From Opitutaceae bacterium (GTDB lineage Bacteria > Verrucomicrobiota > Verrucomicrobiia > Opitutales > Opitutaceae): a DNA stretch of 11,438 nucleotides. The translations under genes were made by a program, and so were the position numbers. The stretch lies in the NCBI GenBank assembly GCA_005787865.1, contig SXZN01000019.1:1-11438 (forward strand), read 5' to 3'. Below, one piece after another: positions 1 to 6,389 of this stretch (its first letter is position 1; the number at the start of each line of letters is the position of its first letter). The notes below the pieces were generated by a model. That model ran no database searches, was not told the origin of the DNA, and saw only the letters and a list, made by a program, of their open reading frames with translations.

Positions 1-1
1 C

Positions 2-664
2 GGCGTCTATGTCTTGAGCAAGGTTGGTGAAAATTATAGATGGCGCCAAGATCGCCCCCTGCCGGCCGGACGATTATTTGCCAATGCTGTCACGATTGGC
101 AAAAAAATCTACGCCCTCGGCGGCACCAGTGCCTTTGAGCCTTTTGATGCCATCGGCACCTGTTGCACGAGTCAGACCGCGGTCAACACGCTTTGGGTCC
201 TTGATACCGCCGACCCCGCGCGGGAGTGGCAGCCCCTGACCGGCTATCCCGGCGCCGCCCGCTGGACCCAGACGGCCGCGAGCGCGGGTGCGTTCATCTA
301 TCTCTTTGGCGGCAGACAGAGCGTCGCGCAAAATACCCCGCCCACCCTATTCAATGATGTGTTGCGCTATGATACCGCGCATGACCGCTGGTCTCGGGTC
401 GCCGACCTCCCCGCCGATCTGCAATCAGCGGCTCCGGTTAATGTCCGCGGTAAAATTATTTTGATTGGCGCAAAAAATATCGTGATGAGCTTCGATCCGC
501 TTACGGCTCGTTTTTCCTCGGAGGCCGCCTTGCCCCAGGATGCCAGTGTCAGTTCCTTCGTCTGGATCGATCCCCTCATCGTGGGCGCCGGCGGCGAAAA
601 TAGTATTGAGAGTCCTCGGCGCCGCTCGGAGTGGACGTTTATGGGTCGGCTGAGCGAAAAATAA
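2..664 (+). CDS. Kelch-repeat beta-propeller protein, 5'-truncated by window edge
   Basis: The reading frame is open from base 2, so the TTG at position 14 is probably internal and the gene begins upstream of the window. Kelch blades are visible: each has a hydrophobic strand ending in Gly-Gly (IYALGGT, IYLFGGR), then a Leu/Val-rich strand and a Trp about 10 residues on (NTLWVLDTADPAREW, NDVLRYDTAHDRW). At least three blades are present, the last one degenerate, and the protein ends in EWTFMGRLSEK. Kelch propellers are binding or epimerase scaffolds; bacterial NanM (N-acetylneuraminate epimerase) is one example. The neighbouring oxidoreductase and sugar-binding protein make a sugar-related role reasonable, but NanM activity is only a guess. 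The next gene starts 86 bp downstream on the same strand, with no terminator-like hairpin between. The family call is firm; the substrate is unknown. Confidence 0.85.
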   Translation, partial: GVYVLSKVGENYRWRQDRPLPAGRLFANAVTIGKKIYALGGTSAFEPFDAIGTCCTSQTAVNTLWVLDTADPAREWQPLTGYPGAARWTQTAASAGAFIYLFGGRQSVAQNTPPTLFNDVLRYDTAHDRWSRVADLPADLQSAAPVNVRGKIILIGAKNIVMSFDPLTARFSSEAALPQDASVSSFVWIDPLIVGAGGENSIESPRRRSEWTFMGRLSEK

Positions 665-750
665 ATTCCCCGATGATCCGCATAGCTCCCATTTAATTTT
701 TATCCCGGGTCCGCCCGCCCAGCGCGACCAGATCTAACCCACCCTATCCC

Positions 751-1491
751 ATGAAACGATCGCAACTCGATGAAATCCGTCCGGCCTACGAGAGAGATGG
801 CTATGTTATTGTCCGCAATGTTGTCGCCCGCGACCGCATGGCGGCGGCAGAACAACACGTCCACGCGACCCTCGCCCAGCATCCGGGCGTAGCCTTCGAC
901 AAGCTGCATCAGATGCCCTTTTATCATACCGATCCCTTCTACCTGCAGTTGATTCGCCAGCCCCAGTTGCTCGATCTAGCCGCCCAGTCGCTGGGCCCGG
1001 ACCTCGCGCTCTTTGCCACCGGGTATATTATCAAATCACCCAGTAGCAGCATGGCGGTGTTGTGGCATCAGGATGGCAGTTACTGGCCCTTGGAACCGAT
1101 GAATGTCTGCACGCTCTGGCTAGCAATCACCGAATCGAAAATCCACAACGGCTGCATGCGGGTCATTCCCGGCACGCAACACATGGACTTGCAGGCGCTG
1201 CAGGAAAGAAAAGATCAAGCCAGCCTCCTCGGTAATAGCATGGATGAGTCGCTGGTCGACGAAGCTAAGGCGGTGAATCTGGAGCTCAATCCCGGCGATA
1301 TTTCCATGCATCACCCGAACGTGATTCATGGCTCAAATTCTAATCAATCCGCCACTCAGTGGCGGCTCAACCTAGTCATTCGCGTCATCGCTTCGAGCAC
1401 ACGGATCACCGACCCGCAGTGGCCGGGCGTATTTCATTTGCGCGGGCAACGCCGCGAGGATGTGAACCGCTATTTGCCCGAGCCAATCTAA
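751..1491 (+). CDS. Phytanoyl-CoA dioxygenase (PhyH) family Fe(II)/2-oxoglutarate oxygenase
   Basis: This is a complete 246-residue protein, a normal length for small bacterial PhyH proteins. The iron-binding facial triad is intact: His106 and Asp108 in WHQDGSYW, and His193 in NVIHGS. Arg205 (QWRLNLVIR), about 12 residues later, is the expected 2-oxoglutarate carboxylate ligand. NGCMRVIPGTQH (residues 133-144) matches the family block that precedes the distal His, and the N-terminal RDGYVIVRNVV is also typical. Such enzymes use O2, 2-oxoglutarate and Fe(II) to hydroxylate small molecules in the cytosol. The substrate cannot be read from sequence; its place in a sugar-type operon suggests hydroxylation or cleavage of a carbohydrate-linked compound. 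The ATG follows a C-rich leader (accctatccc) with no Shine-Dalgarno site. The gene sits 86 bp after the kelch gene and 85 bp before the FGE-like gene. Confidence 0.9.
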   Translation: MKRSQLDEIRPAYERDGYVIVRNVVARDRMAAAEQHVHATLAQHPGVAFDKLHQMPFYHTDPFYLQLIRQPQLLDLAAQSLGPDLALFATGYIIKSPSSSMAVLWHQDGSYWPLEPMNVCTLWLAITESKIHNGCMRVIPGTQHMDLQALQERKDQASLLGNSMDESLVDEAKAVNLELNPGDISMHHPNVIHGSNSNQSATQWRLNLVIRVIASSTRITDPQWPGVFHLRGQRREDVNRYLPEPI

Positions 1492-1576
1492 GTTGATCCC
1501 GCCTTGGCCGCCTGACTTCGGCGCCTAGCGCGCTTCGACTCAGGCTCTCAGCCTAAACTCTCGTTCATCTCATTCT

Positions 1577-2290
1577 ATGAGTACCCCAGCTATATCCATC
1601 CCAGCCATGATCGCGGTACCAGCGGGTCAAGTAACTCTGGGCGTGCCGTCCTGTCCCCCGCGGCCCAATTTCCCGTGGATCTGGCCCACTGGGGCCGTGG
1701 CCGCGGTGGCGGCTTTTCAGCTGAGTCGCACGCACGTAACCAACGCTGAATATCACGCTTTTCTGGCGGCGACTGGCCACGCGCCGCCCAAACAACTTGA
1801 GCACCCTGACTTCAGCCACCCGCAGCAACCGGTCGTCGGGGTTTCATGGCATGACGCCACCGCGTACTGCGCGTGGCTAGCCCAAGCCACGGGTCAACCC
1901 TACCGTCTACCCAGCGACAGCGAGTGGGAATACGCTGCGCGCGGCGGTCGCGCGGGGACTATTTTTCCTTGGGGCGATGCCCTTGATCCGAGTCTGGCCT
2001 GCTTCGGCGGTCACGCTGCCCCCAAGCGGGTGGGCAGCTTCCCCCCCAACGGTTTTGGTTTATACGATATGACGGGCAACGCTTGGGCTTGGTGCAGCGA
2101 TCGTTTCGAGGACGTGAGCGGCGGCCTTAAAGCGAGCAATCAGCCGACCGGCCAACCGACCGGCGGCAATCGGGTGCTGCGGGGCGGTTCCTTCATGTCG
2201 TGCCATTATCTGAATCTCTGGATCGCCTACCGCCACGAGGATCCCGTCGATCTCCAGCATGAGTCGATTGGCTTTCGCATCGCTCTTTAA
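1577..2290 (+). CDS. FGE/SUMF1-fold (EgtB/PvdO family) protein lacking the catalytic cysteine pair
   Basis: The 237-residue protein carries the usual blocks of the formylglycine-generating-enzyme fold in order: IPAMIAVPAG near the N-terminus, SRTHVTNAEYHAFL (50-63), PVVGVSWHDATAYCAWL (85-101), YRLPSDSEWEYAARGG (109-124), FPWGD (130-134), NGFGLYDMTGNAWAWCSD (158-175), RGGSFMSC (202-209) and SIGFRIAL at the end. True FGE has GGSYxC followed by a second Cys five residues later. Here the first position is Ser208, one Cys follows at 209, and no second Cys exists in the segment. The conserved NVWEW is NAWAW, losing the acidic residue. Sulfatase activation is therefore unlikely, and no sulfatase is seen nearby. 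The family also includes EgtB-like and PvdO-like oxidoreductases and non-catalytic SUMF2-like members, so the role is open. The protein has no signal peptide. The ATG start lacks a Shine-Dalgarno site. Confidence 0.85.
   Translation: MSTPAISIPAMIAVPAGQVTLGVPSCPPRPNFPWIWPTGAVAAVAAFQLSRTHVTNAEYHAFLAATGHAPPKQLEHPDFSHPQQPVVGVSWHDATAYCAWLAQATGQPYRLPSDSEWEYAARGGRAGTIFPWGDALDPSLACFGGHAAPKRVGSFPPNGFGLYDMTGNAWAWCSDRFEDVSGGLKASNQPTGQPTGGNRVLRGGSFMSCHYLNLWIAYRHEDPVDLQHESIGFRIAL
2141..2164 (+). repeat. Short in-frame tandem duplication in the FGE-like gene
   Basis: Two 12-bp units, CAGCCGACCGGC and CAACCGACCGGC, differ at one base and encode Gln-Pro-Thr-Gly twice (residues 189-196). They lie in the variable loop between the NAWAW block and the RGGSF block. 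This looks like a small replication-slippage insertion of four residues. Confidence 0.7.
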
Positions 2291-2372
2291 ATAACTCGGC
2301 CTTAAATTTTCACCTTTCCCCGTGCGACGTTCCCGCGGTAGACCCGACCGCAACTTTCATTAACCACCCTTT

Positions 2373-2377
2373 AGGAG
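2373..2377 (+). promoter_or_regulatory. Shine-Dalgarno site of the Gfo/Idh/MocA gene
   Basis: AGGAG lies 8 nt before the ATG at 2386 and fixes that start. It is the only clear, well-spaced Shine-Dalgarno among the plus-strand genes here; the others have pyrimidine-rich leaders. This gene may therefore be translated more strongly than its operon neighbours. Confidence 0.75.
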
Positions 2378-2385
2378 AAATCACC

Positions 2386-3408
2386 ATGCGCTTTGGAATT
2401 GTAGGGCAAGGCTCGATGGGCAAACGCCGCGTGCGTTGCTTGCTGGCCAACCAGGTGCCGGCGGAGCAAATCACCGTCTTTGATACGCGCCCAGATCGCC
2501 TGCAAGAAGCCCACGAAAAATACGGCGTCAACACCACGACCGATTTCACGGCCTTGCTGCAACAGCCAGCGTTGCAGGCCATCTTGGTTTCAGTCCCGGG
2601 CTTTTTGCACATGTCCTACTGCCTCGCGGCCGCGCGAGCCGGTAAACATTGGTTCTGCGAAGTCCCGCTCGCGATCAACCTCGAGGGTCTTGCTGAATTA
2701 AAAAAATTAACGCGGGAGCAAGGCCTCGTGGGCGCCCCGGGTTGTCAGGTTTTGTTTCATCCTCTCGGCCGCGCGCTAAAAGATTGGTCCATGAGTCCCC
2801 TCGGCGGTCCGATTCTCGCGGCGAGCTACGCTTGCGGCATGTACCTGCCCGAATGGCATCCGGCGGAGGATTATCGTAAATTTTACGCCTCCAATAAAAA
2901 TTTGGGGGGCGGCAACCTTGACGTGCTGGCACAGGAACTGGTTTGGATTTGTGGGATTATTAATCGGCCGATCCAAGCGGTCACCTGCCGAGCAACTAAA
3001 ACCAGCTCGCTGGAATTGGCGCCGGAAACCCCCGACCAGCAGGCGATCGTTATTGAATTTTCGGCCGGCCCGGCCTTGTCGGTGCACCTCGATCTGGTTG
3101 ATCGCACGCATGAGCGCCTGATTCGATTCGCCACCGCCGATTCCACGCTCAAGTGGTCCACGCTGGAGCCTTGTCTTCAGCAATACGACGCCGCGGCGAA
3201 AGTATGGACCCGCTTGCCTCAACCTGATGGGTTTAATTATGAGACCTGTTATACGGCCGAGGTGGGTCAATTTTTACGGTGCCTTGATCACGCTGAACCG
3301 TGGCCAGTCACGCTAGAAATTGCCGAGCAAATCGTCCGCGTATTGATGGCGGTCGAGCAAAGCCGAGTGACAGGCCGCACCGTGGCCTTGACCGAAGTGT
3401 CAGCCTAG
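2386..3408 (+). CDS. Gfo/Idh/MocA-family oxidoreductase with substituted catalytic residues
   Basis: This 340-residue protein has the usual two-domain layout. It begins with a Rossmann dinucleotide motif, GIVGQGSMG (residues 4-12), and has Asp33 at the end of strand 2. The C-terminal domain carries YLPEWHPAEDYRKFY (153-167) and NLGGG (172-176), signatures I associate with the subgroup encoded in nonulosonate and LPS sugar clusters. In that subgroup EKPL supplies the catalytic Lys, and His follows seven residues after GGG. Here the same blocks read CEVPLAINLEG (Val93 for Lys) and GGGNLDVLAQE (Gln183 for His) in ungapped register. The nucleotide-binding site looks sound, so the protein may bind NAD(P)(H) and sugar without classical dehydrogenase chemistry, or belong to a divergent subgroup. 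It is cytosolic. It is preceded by AGGAG and followed 39 bp later by the sugar-binding protein gene. Confidence 0.9.
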   Translation: MRFGIVGQGSMGKRRVRCLLANQVPAEQITVFDTRPDRLQEAHEKYGVNTTTDFTALLQQPALQAILVSVPGFLHMSYCLAAARAGKHWFCEVPLAINLEGLAELKKLTREQGLVGAPGCQVLFHPLGRALKDWSMSPLGGPILAASYACGMYLPEWHPAEDYRKFYASNKNLGGGNLDVLAQELVWICGIINRPIQAVTCRATKTSSLELAPETPDQQAIVIEFSAGPALSVHLDLVDRTHERLIRFATADSTLKWSTLEPCLQQYDAAAKVWTRLPQPDGFNYETCYTAEVGQFLRCLDHAEPWPVTLEIAEQIVRVLMAVEQSRVTGRTVALTEVSA

Positions 3409-3447
3409 CTTTTACCCTTCCCTCTTTTCCTACCAACTCCTCCCCTC
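3409..3447 (+). other. Polypyrimidine intergenic leader
   Basis: Of the 39 bases between the Gfo/Idh stop and the next ATG, 35 are C or T, and there is no Shine-Dalgarno. The same tendency, less extreme, is seen before the starts at 751, 1577 and 9833. It may favour an unstructured, SD-independent ribosome entry site, or be a strand-composition effect. Confidence 0.5.
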
Positions 3448-4428
3448 ATGCGTACATCTCGTTATTTTTTAATTCTTATCGCTGGACTCAGTCTCGCCCT
3501 CGGCGTTCAAGCGGCCCCAACCAAAGCCTACACCATCGCGGTGGTGCCCATGGGCACGACGCATGAATACTGGAAAATGATTCATGCGGGGGCCTTGCAA
3601 GCCCAAGCCGAACTGCGCGCCTTCGGACTGGCGGTCGATATTATTTGGAAAGGCCCCCTGCGCGAAGATGACCGCGACCAACAAATCCAGGTCGTCGAAA
3701 ACTTTATTGGCCGCCGAGTCAGCGGGATCGTCTTAGCGCCCCTCGACTCTCGGGCCTTAGTCGCCCCCGTGGAACAGGCCATGAAAGTGGGTATTCCGGT
3801 CGTCATCGTAGACTCCGGACTGCAGTCCTCCGCCTTGGTCAGCTTTATCGCGACCGATAATCGCGCAGGGGGACGACTCGCCGCACGGCGCCTTGGCACC
3901 TTGCTCCAGGGCCGCGGCAACGTGATTCTCCTGCGCGTGCAAGTCGGCTCCGCCAGTTGTGAAGAACGTGAGGCTGGTTTTCTCGAAGAAATCCAAACGG
4001 CTTTCCCTCAAATAAAAGTCATCTCCTCCAACCAACATGGCGGGGCTACGCGGGAAACCGCGCTCGTCGCTTCGCAGAATTTGCTCAATCGCTTCGGCGC
4101 GCAAGTGAATGGCGTGTTTGCCCCCAATGAATCCACCATGGCGGGCATGCTGATCGCCCTGCACGATGCCGGTCTCGGCGGCGGCAAAGTACAGCTCGTG
4201 GGCTTCGCCAATAGCCAAACTTTTGCCGCGGCGCTAAAACGCAACGACCTGCACGGTCTGGTGCTGCAAGATCCCGTAAAAATGGGCTACTTAGGCGTGA
4301 AGACGATTATCCAAGTCCTCCAAGGGGAAAAAGTCCCCGCGTTAGTCGATACCGGTGTGCGCATTGCGACCATCGAGAATCTTAACGATCCCGCCATCGC
4401 TTCGCTCCTACCTCCGGCGCAACCCTAA
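3448..4428 (+). CDS. Periplasmic sugar-binding protein, RbsB-like (Peripla_BP_4)
   Basis: This is a complete 326-residue protein. It has a Sec signal peptide (MRTSRYF, then a hydrophobic core, probable cleavage after GVQA at residue 22), so the mature protein is periplasmic. The body follows the ribose-binding-protein pattern: IAVVPMGTTHEYWKMIHAG (30-48), GIVLAPLD (93-100), IPVVIVDSG (116-124), FIATDNRAGGRLA (133-145), CEEREAGF (171-178), VFAPNEST (223-230), LVGFANS (250-256) and LVLQDP (271-276). Compared by eye with E. coli RbsB, ligand positions Asp89, Arg141, Asn190 and Gln235 are matched by Asp122, Arg174, Asn227 and Gln274, while Asp215 is Asn255. A sugar or sugar-like ligand is therefore likely, but not necessarily ribose. 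No permease or ATPase gene is in the window; they would lie upstream of the kelch gene or elsewhere. It is the last gene of the plus-strand operon. Confidence 0.9.
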   Translation: MRTSRYFLILIAGLSLALGVQAAPTKAYTIAVVPMGTTHEYWKMIHAGALQAQAELRAFGLAVDIIWKGPLREDDRDQQIQVVENFIGRRVSGIVLAPLDSRALVAPVEQAMKVGIPVVIVDSGLQSSALVSFIATDNRAGGRLAARRLGTLLQGRGNVILLRVQVGSASCEEREAGFLEEIQTAFPQIKVISSNQHGGATRETALVASQNLLNRFGAQVNGVFAPNESTMAGMLIALHDAGLGGGKVQLVGFANSQTFAAALKRNDLHGLVLQDPVKMGYLGVKTIIQVLQGEKVPALVDTGVRIATIENLNDPAIASLLPPAQP

Positions 4429-4530
4429 CTGGCTCTGCTGGAAGAGCGGGCAAAGGTTCGGGCACCCGCGGCGTTGCTTCCGAGCGGATGGATGATCGCT
4501 GGAAAAAACAAATTGATTGCAATAAAGCCA

Positions 4531-4555
4531 GCGTAGCCGCGCGCTGCGGCTGTGC
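4531..4555 (+). promoter_or_regulatory. Hairpin enclosing the BLUF gene start codon
   Basis: The arms are 4531-4540 (GCGTAGCCGC) and 4546-4555 (GCGGCTGTGC) with a 5-nt loop. In RNA this gives 10 consecutive pairs, two of them G-U. The GTG start codon (4552-4554) lies fully in the 3' arm, so the folded mRNA would hide it. No T-run follows, so it does not look like a terminator. A role in translation control is inferred. Confidence 0.5.
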
Positions 4556-4968
4556 ATGAACTGATCTACTCCTCGACAACGGTAAAACCGATGACGCCGG
4601 AAAATATTTCTGCGCTACTGCTGAAATCGAAGACTTACAATCAGGCCAATGCGATTACCGGCTGCTTGTTATATTACGGTGATGAGTTCATCCAGCTCAT
4701 CGAGGGCGATCAAAAAACCGTGCAAGACTTGTATCAGCGCATAATCAAAGGCCCGCGCCACACTGATATTATATTTTTAGGCGAAAACCACATCGAAGAA
4801 AGAACCTTTGCTGATTGGAACATGGCCTACCTCAATTCTGCTGAGAATAATGAGTTCGATAAGCCACTTTTTGTCAGAAATATGCTGACACTCAGCCAGA
4901 TGATCTCGGGGAAAACCCGCGGAACGAAAGCTTTCTGGTATATGGCGAAGCAGTTGCTGCAAAAATAG
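4552..4968 (+). CDS. Short BLUF-domain blue-light sensor protein
   Basis: This 138-residue protein is essentially one BLUF (FAD-binding blue-light sensor) domain plus a short helical tail. Against the cyanobacterial PixD/Slr1694 pattern all key pocket residues are present: Tyr6 (LIYSS), Asn30 in YNQANAITG, Gln48 in FIQLIEG, and Trp89 and Met91 in FADWNMAYL. GPRH (67-70) matches the conserved DxRH turn. The GTG start is the only choice: an in-frame TAG lies 18 bp upstream and the flavin Tyr is residue 6. There is no fused output domain (no EAL, GGDEF or cyclase), so signalling must go through a partner protein bound by the tail (residues 97-138). No obvious partner is adjacent: the upstream gene encodes a sugar-binding protein, and the next gene is convergent, 166 bp away. 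Start-codon access may be controlled by the overlapping hairpin. Confidence 0.93.
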   Translation: MHELIYSSTTVKPMTPENISALLLKSKTYNQANAITGCLLYYGDEFIQLIEGDQKTVQDLYQRIIKGPRHTDIIFLGENHIEERTFADWNMAYLNSAENNEFDKPLFVRNMLTLSQMISGKTRGTKAFWYMAKQLLQK

Positions 4969-5134
4969 CCCTCGCGCGGCTACTATCGGGCCCAAGATAG
5001 GCGGTCCTTGCCGAATTTCAGCGGAGAGGAAGCCGGCCGAATGTCTACTCACTGGGTCACTTTTGCGGCCCCACGCTATTAGGACAAGAAATCGCCCACT
5101 ACGATCGCAGATAATTACCAGTCAGCGCGACTGC

Positions 5135-5764
5135 TCAGCTCCGCGCGGAAACCTGAATGCCGTCGATGATTTCCCGCGCCTTGCGGCGATTCAAATCATC
5201 GGCGCGATCAGCAGCCGTGAAGAGATCAATCAGCCACCAAATCCCGCAACCCCCGAGGGTCAGGTACTTTAGAATACCCAAGGTCATATCTCCGAGCCAA
5301 AAACGATCGTAGCATAAGATAGCCAAAATAACGACGGTGCCGCGCTCTTTTTTTTCAGAGGAGTATTGCTGATTAAAAATCATTCTTTGGGTGTCCGTGA
5401 GCGACTTGGACATTTCGGCGAGTTCGAGAGCATTGAGTTCGGCCATAAGATTTATTTTTTTTAAATTATTACTAAAGAATGCAGGTAAAAAAGCTTTAGT
5501 CAACTGCCAAGCAATAAGCCCGGTCACTGGGATAATGAGCCAATTCATAGTCAGCGCTTCCGTAAAATGTCCGCGCATGAGATGAGCGCCAGCCCGCGAG
5601 AGACCGCACCCCCAGCATTCGTGTTGGAAGATCAGAGTCCACAAACAGGGCAAGCCCCCCGACCCAGTCAACGGGTCAACCATCAATCCATACGCGACCA
5701 AAACACTGAGCAGTGCCAAAGCAGTTAACCGACGATTTGTTACGAATCTAATAATGAGCAGCAA
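5135..5764 (-). CDS. DUF2752-TM2 domain fusion membrane protein
   Basis: This 209-residue protein joins two modules usually found as separate proteins. Residues 1-90 look like DUF2752: a membrane segment (about 13-29), then HECWGCGLSRAGAHLMRG (48-65, with the CxxCGLxR signature) and a second membrane segment (about 75-90). Residues 107-209 match a complete stand-alone TM2 protein from its own Met: MAELNALELAEMSKSLTDTQ, SSEKKERG, DRFWLGDMTLGILKYLTLGGCGIWWLIDLF (two short membrane helices), then a basic tail. The seam is AT-rich and holds an 8-A run; one A fewer would end the DUF2752 part with a stop just before the TM2 ATG. No ATG exists at the 5' end; TTG at 5764 is the likely start, 19 bp after the Sel1 gene. 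Function is unknown for both families; the location is the inner membrane. Confidence 0.8.
   Translation of the reverse strand: MLLIIRFVTNRRLTALALLSVLVAYGLMVDPLTGSGGLPCLWTLIFQHECWGCGLSRAGAHLMRGHFTEALTMNWLIIPVTGLIAWQLTKAFLPAFFSNNLKKINLMAELNALELAEMSKSLTDTQRMIFNQQYSSEKKERGTVVILAILCYDRFWLGDMTLGILKYLTLGGCGIWWLIDLFTAADRADDLNRRKAREIIDGIQVSARS
5455..5462 (-). other. 8-A homopolymer at the DUF2752/TM2 seam
   Basis: On the coding (minus) strand the seam reads TTA AAA AAA ATA AAT CTT ATG, encoding L-K-K-I-N-L-M. With one A removed it becomes TTA AAA AAA TAA, a stop codon 5 nt before the ATG at 5446 that opens the TM2 part. The run is a typical site for replication or transcriptional slippage, or for an assembly error. 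Confidence 0.7.
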
Positions 5765-5783
5765 AAAAATTATGAAGTTAGCG

Positions 5784-6377
5784 CTAAGGCAACTCTTCCG
5801 CCAGTCGCTGCGCGGCCGCCTCCGCTTGATGTTTTTCTTGATCGGTCATATTTTGCTCCACGAGCTCCAAAATAATCTGCGGGGTCATCAGCACACCCTT
5901 CCCTTTTATTTGGTAATTTTTACTAGCGACTAAATTAAACCAGGCATGCGCTTGGACGATATCCAGCGGAGCCGGCTTATTGATCCAATCAAAAAACTCT
6001 GTCACTGTACGAAATGGTCGGGGTGAAGCCGGTTTGTCCGCTAACCGCCACCATTTCTTCGCTTCTCTTTCGTTGGCGGCTAGGCCCTCTCGACCATCGA
6101 AGAGGATAATACCCCACCAGGCTTGGGCCTTGTGATGACCACCCTTTGCGGCGAGCCGCATCCACTGGGTTGCGGCCGCCTCATTCTTGAGCGTGCCCTC
6201 ACCGGCGAGACAAGCCTGCGCCAAACGCCATTGAGCTTCTGCATTATTACGTGCCGCGGCTTTCTTAAAGTATTGAACCGATATCACCGGATTTTTTTCC
6301 ACATGATTACCCTCTGCGTACCATTCGCCGAGGAGCAAGTGCGCATCCGGTTGATCTTGGCCGGCCGCTTTTTGCAA
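5784..6377 (-). CDS. C-terminal fragment of the Sel1-repeat protein
   Basis: This stretch holds further Sel1 units (QPDAHLLLGEWYAEGN, NAEAQWRLAQACLAGEG, HHKAQAWWGIILFDGREG) and the usual C-terminal cap of exported Sel1 proteins: VQAHAWFNLVASKN (about 139-152), then an amphipathic helix with NMTDQEKHQAEAAAQRLAEEL. It has no signal peptide and only a TTG at 6377 as a possible start. Independent translation is doubtful; it is most likely the untranslated 3' half of the broken gene. The stop lies 19 bp before the DUF2752-TM2 start. Confidence 0.4.
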   Translation of the reverse strand: MQKAAGQDQPDAHLLLGEWYAEGNHVEKNPVISVQYFKKAAARNNAEAQWRLAQACLAGEGTLKNEAAATQWMRLAAKGGHHKAQAWWGIILFDGREGLAANEREAKKWWRLADKPASPRPFRTVTEFFDWINKPAPLDIVQAHAWFNLVASKNYQIKGKGVLMTPQIILELVEQNMTDQEKHQAEAAAQRLAEELP

Positions 6378-6389
6378 CCAAACGAGCGC

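Noticed and set aside
1542..1554. AGGCT-CTC-AGCCT mini-hairpin before the FGE-like gene
   Set aside because: Five pairs with a 3-nt loop and no associated signal; too weak to call a regulatory element.
2776..3270. 164-codon antisense open frame (-) over the Gfo/Idh gene
   Set aside because: Composition-driven shadow of a well-supported gene; its translation is rich in Arg/Gly/Pro with no recognisable motif.
3757..4218. 153-codon antisense open frame (-) over the sugar-binding protein gene
   Set aside because: Lies entirely within a gene with a clear family assignment and shows no domain pattern of its own.
4432..4469. Possible terminator after the sugar-binding protein gene (GCTCT/AGAGC and GCGGG/CCCGC arms)
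   Set aside because: Each stem is only 5 bp and no T-run follows; not supportable as a rho-independent terminator.
4983..5000. CTATC/GATAG hairpin between the convergent BLUF and DUF2752-TM2 genes
   Set aside because: Five-bp AT-containing stem with no T-run on either strand; likely chance.
5063..5272. 69-codon plus-strand frame in the convergent region after the BLUF gene
   Set aside because: Mostly antisense to the TM2 part of the fusion gene; no RBS and no recognisable motif.
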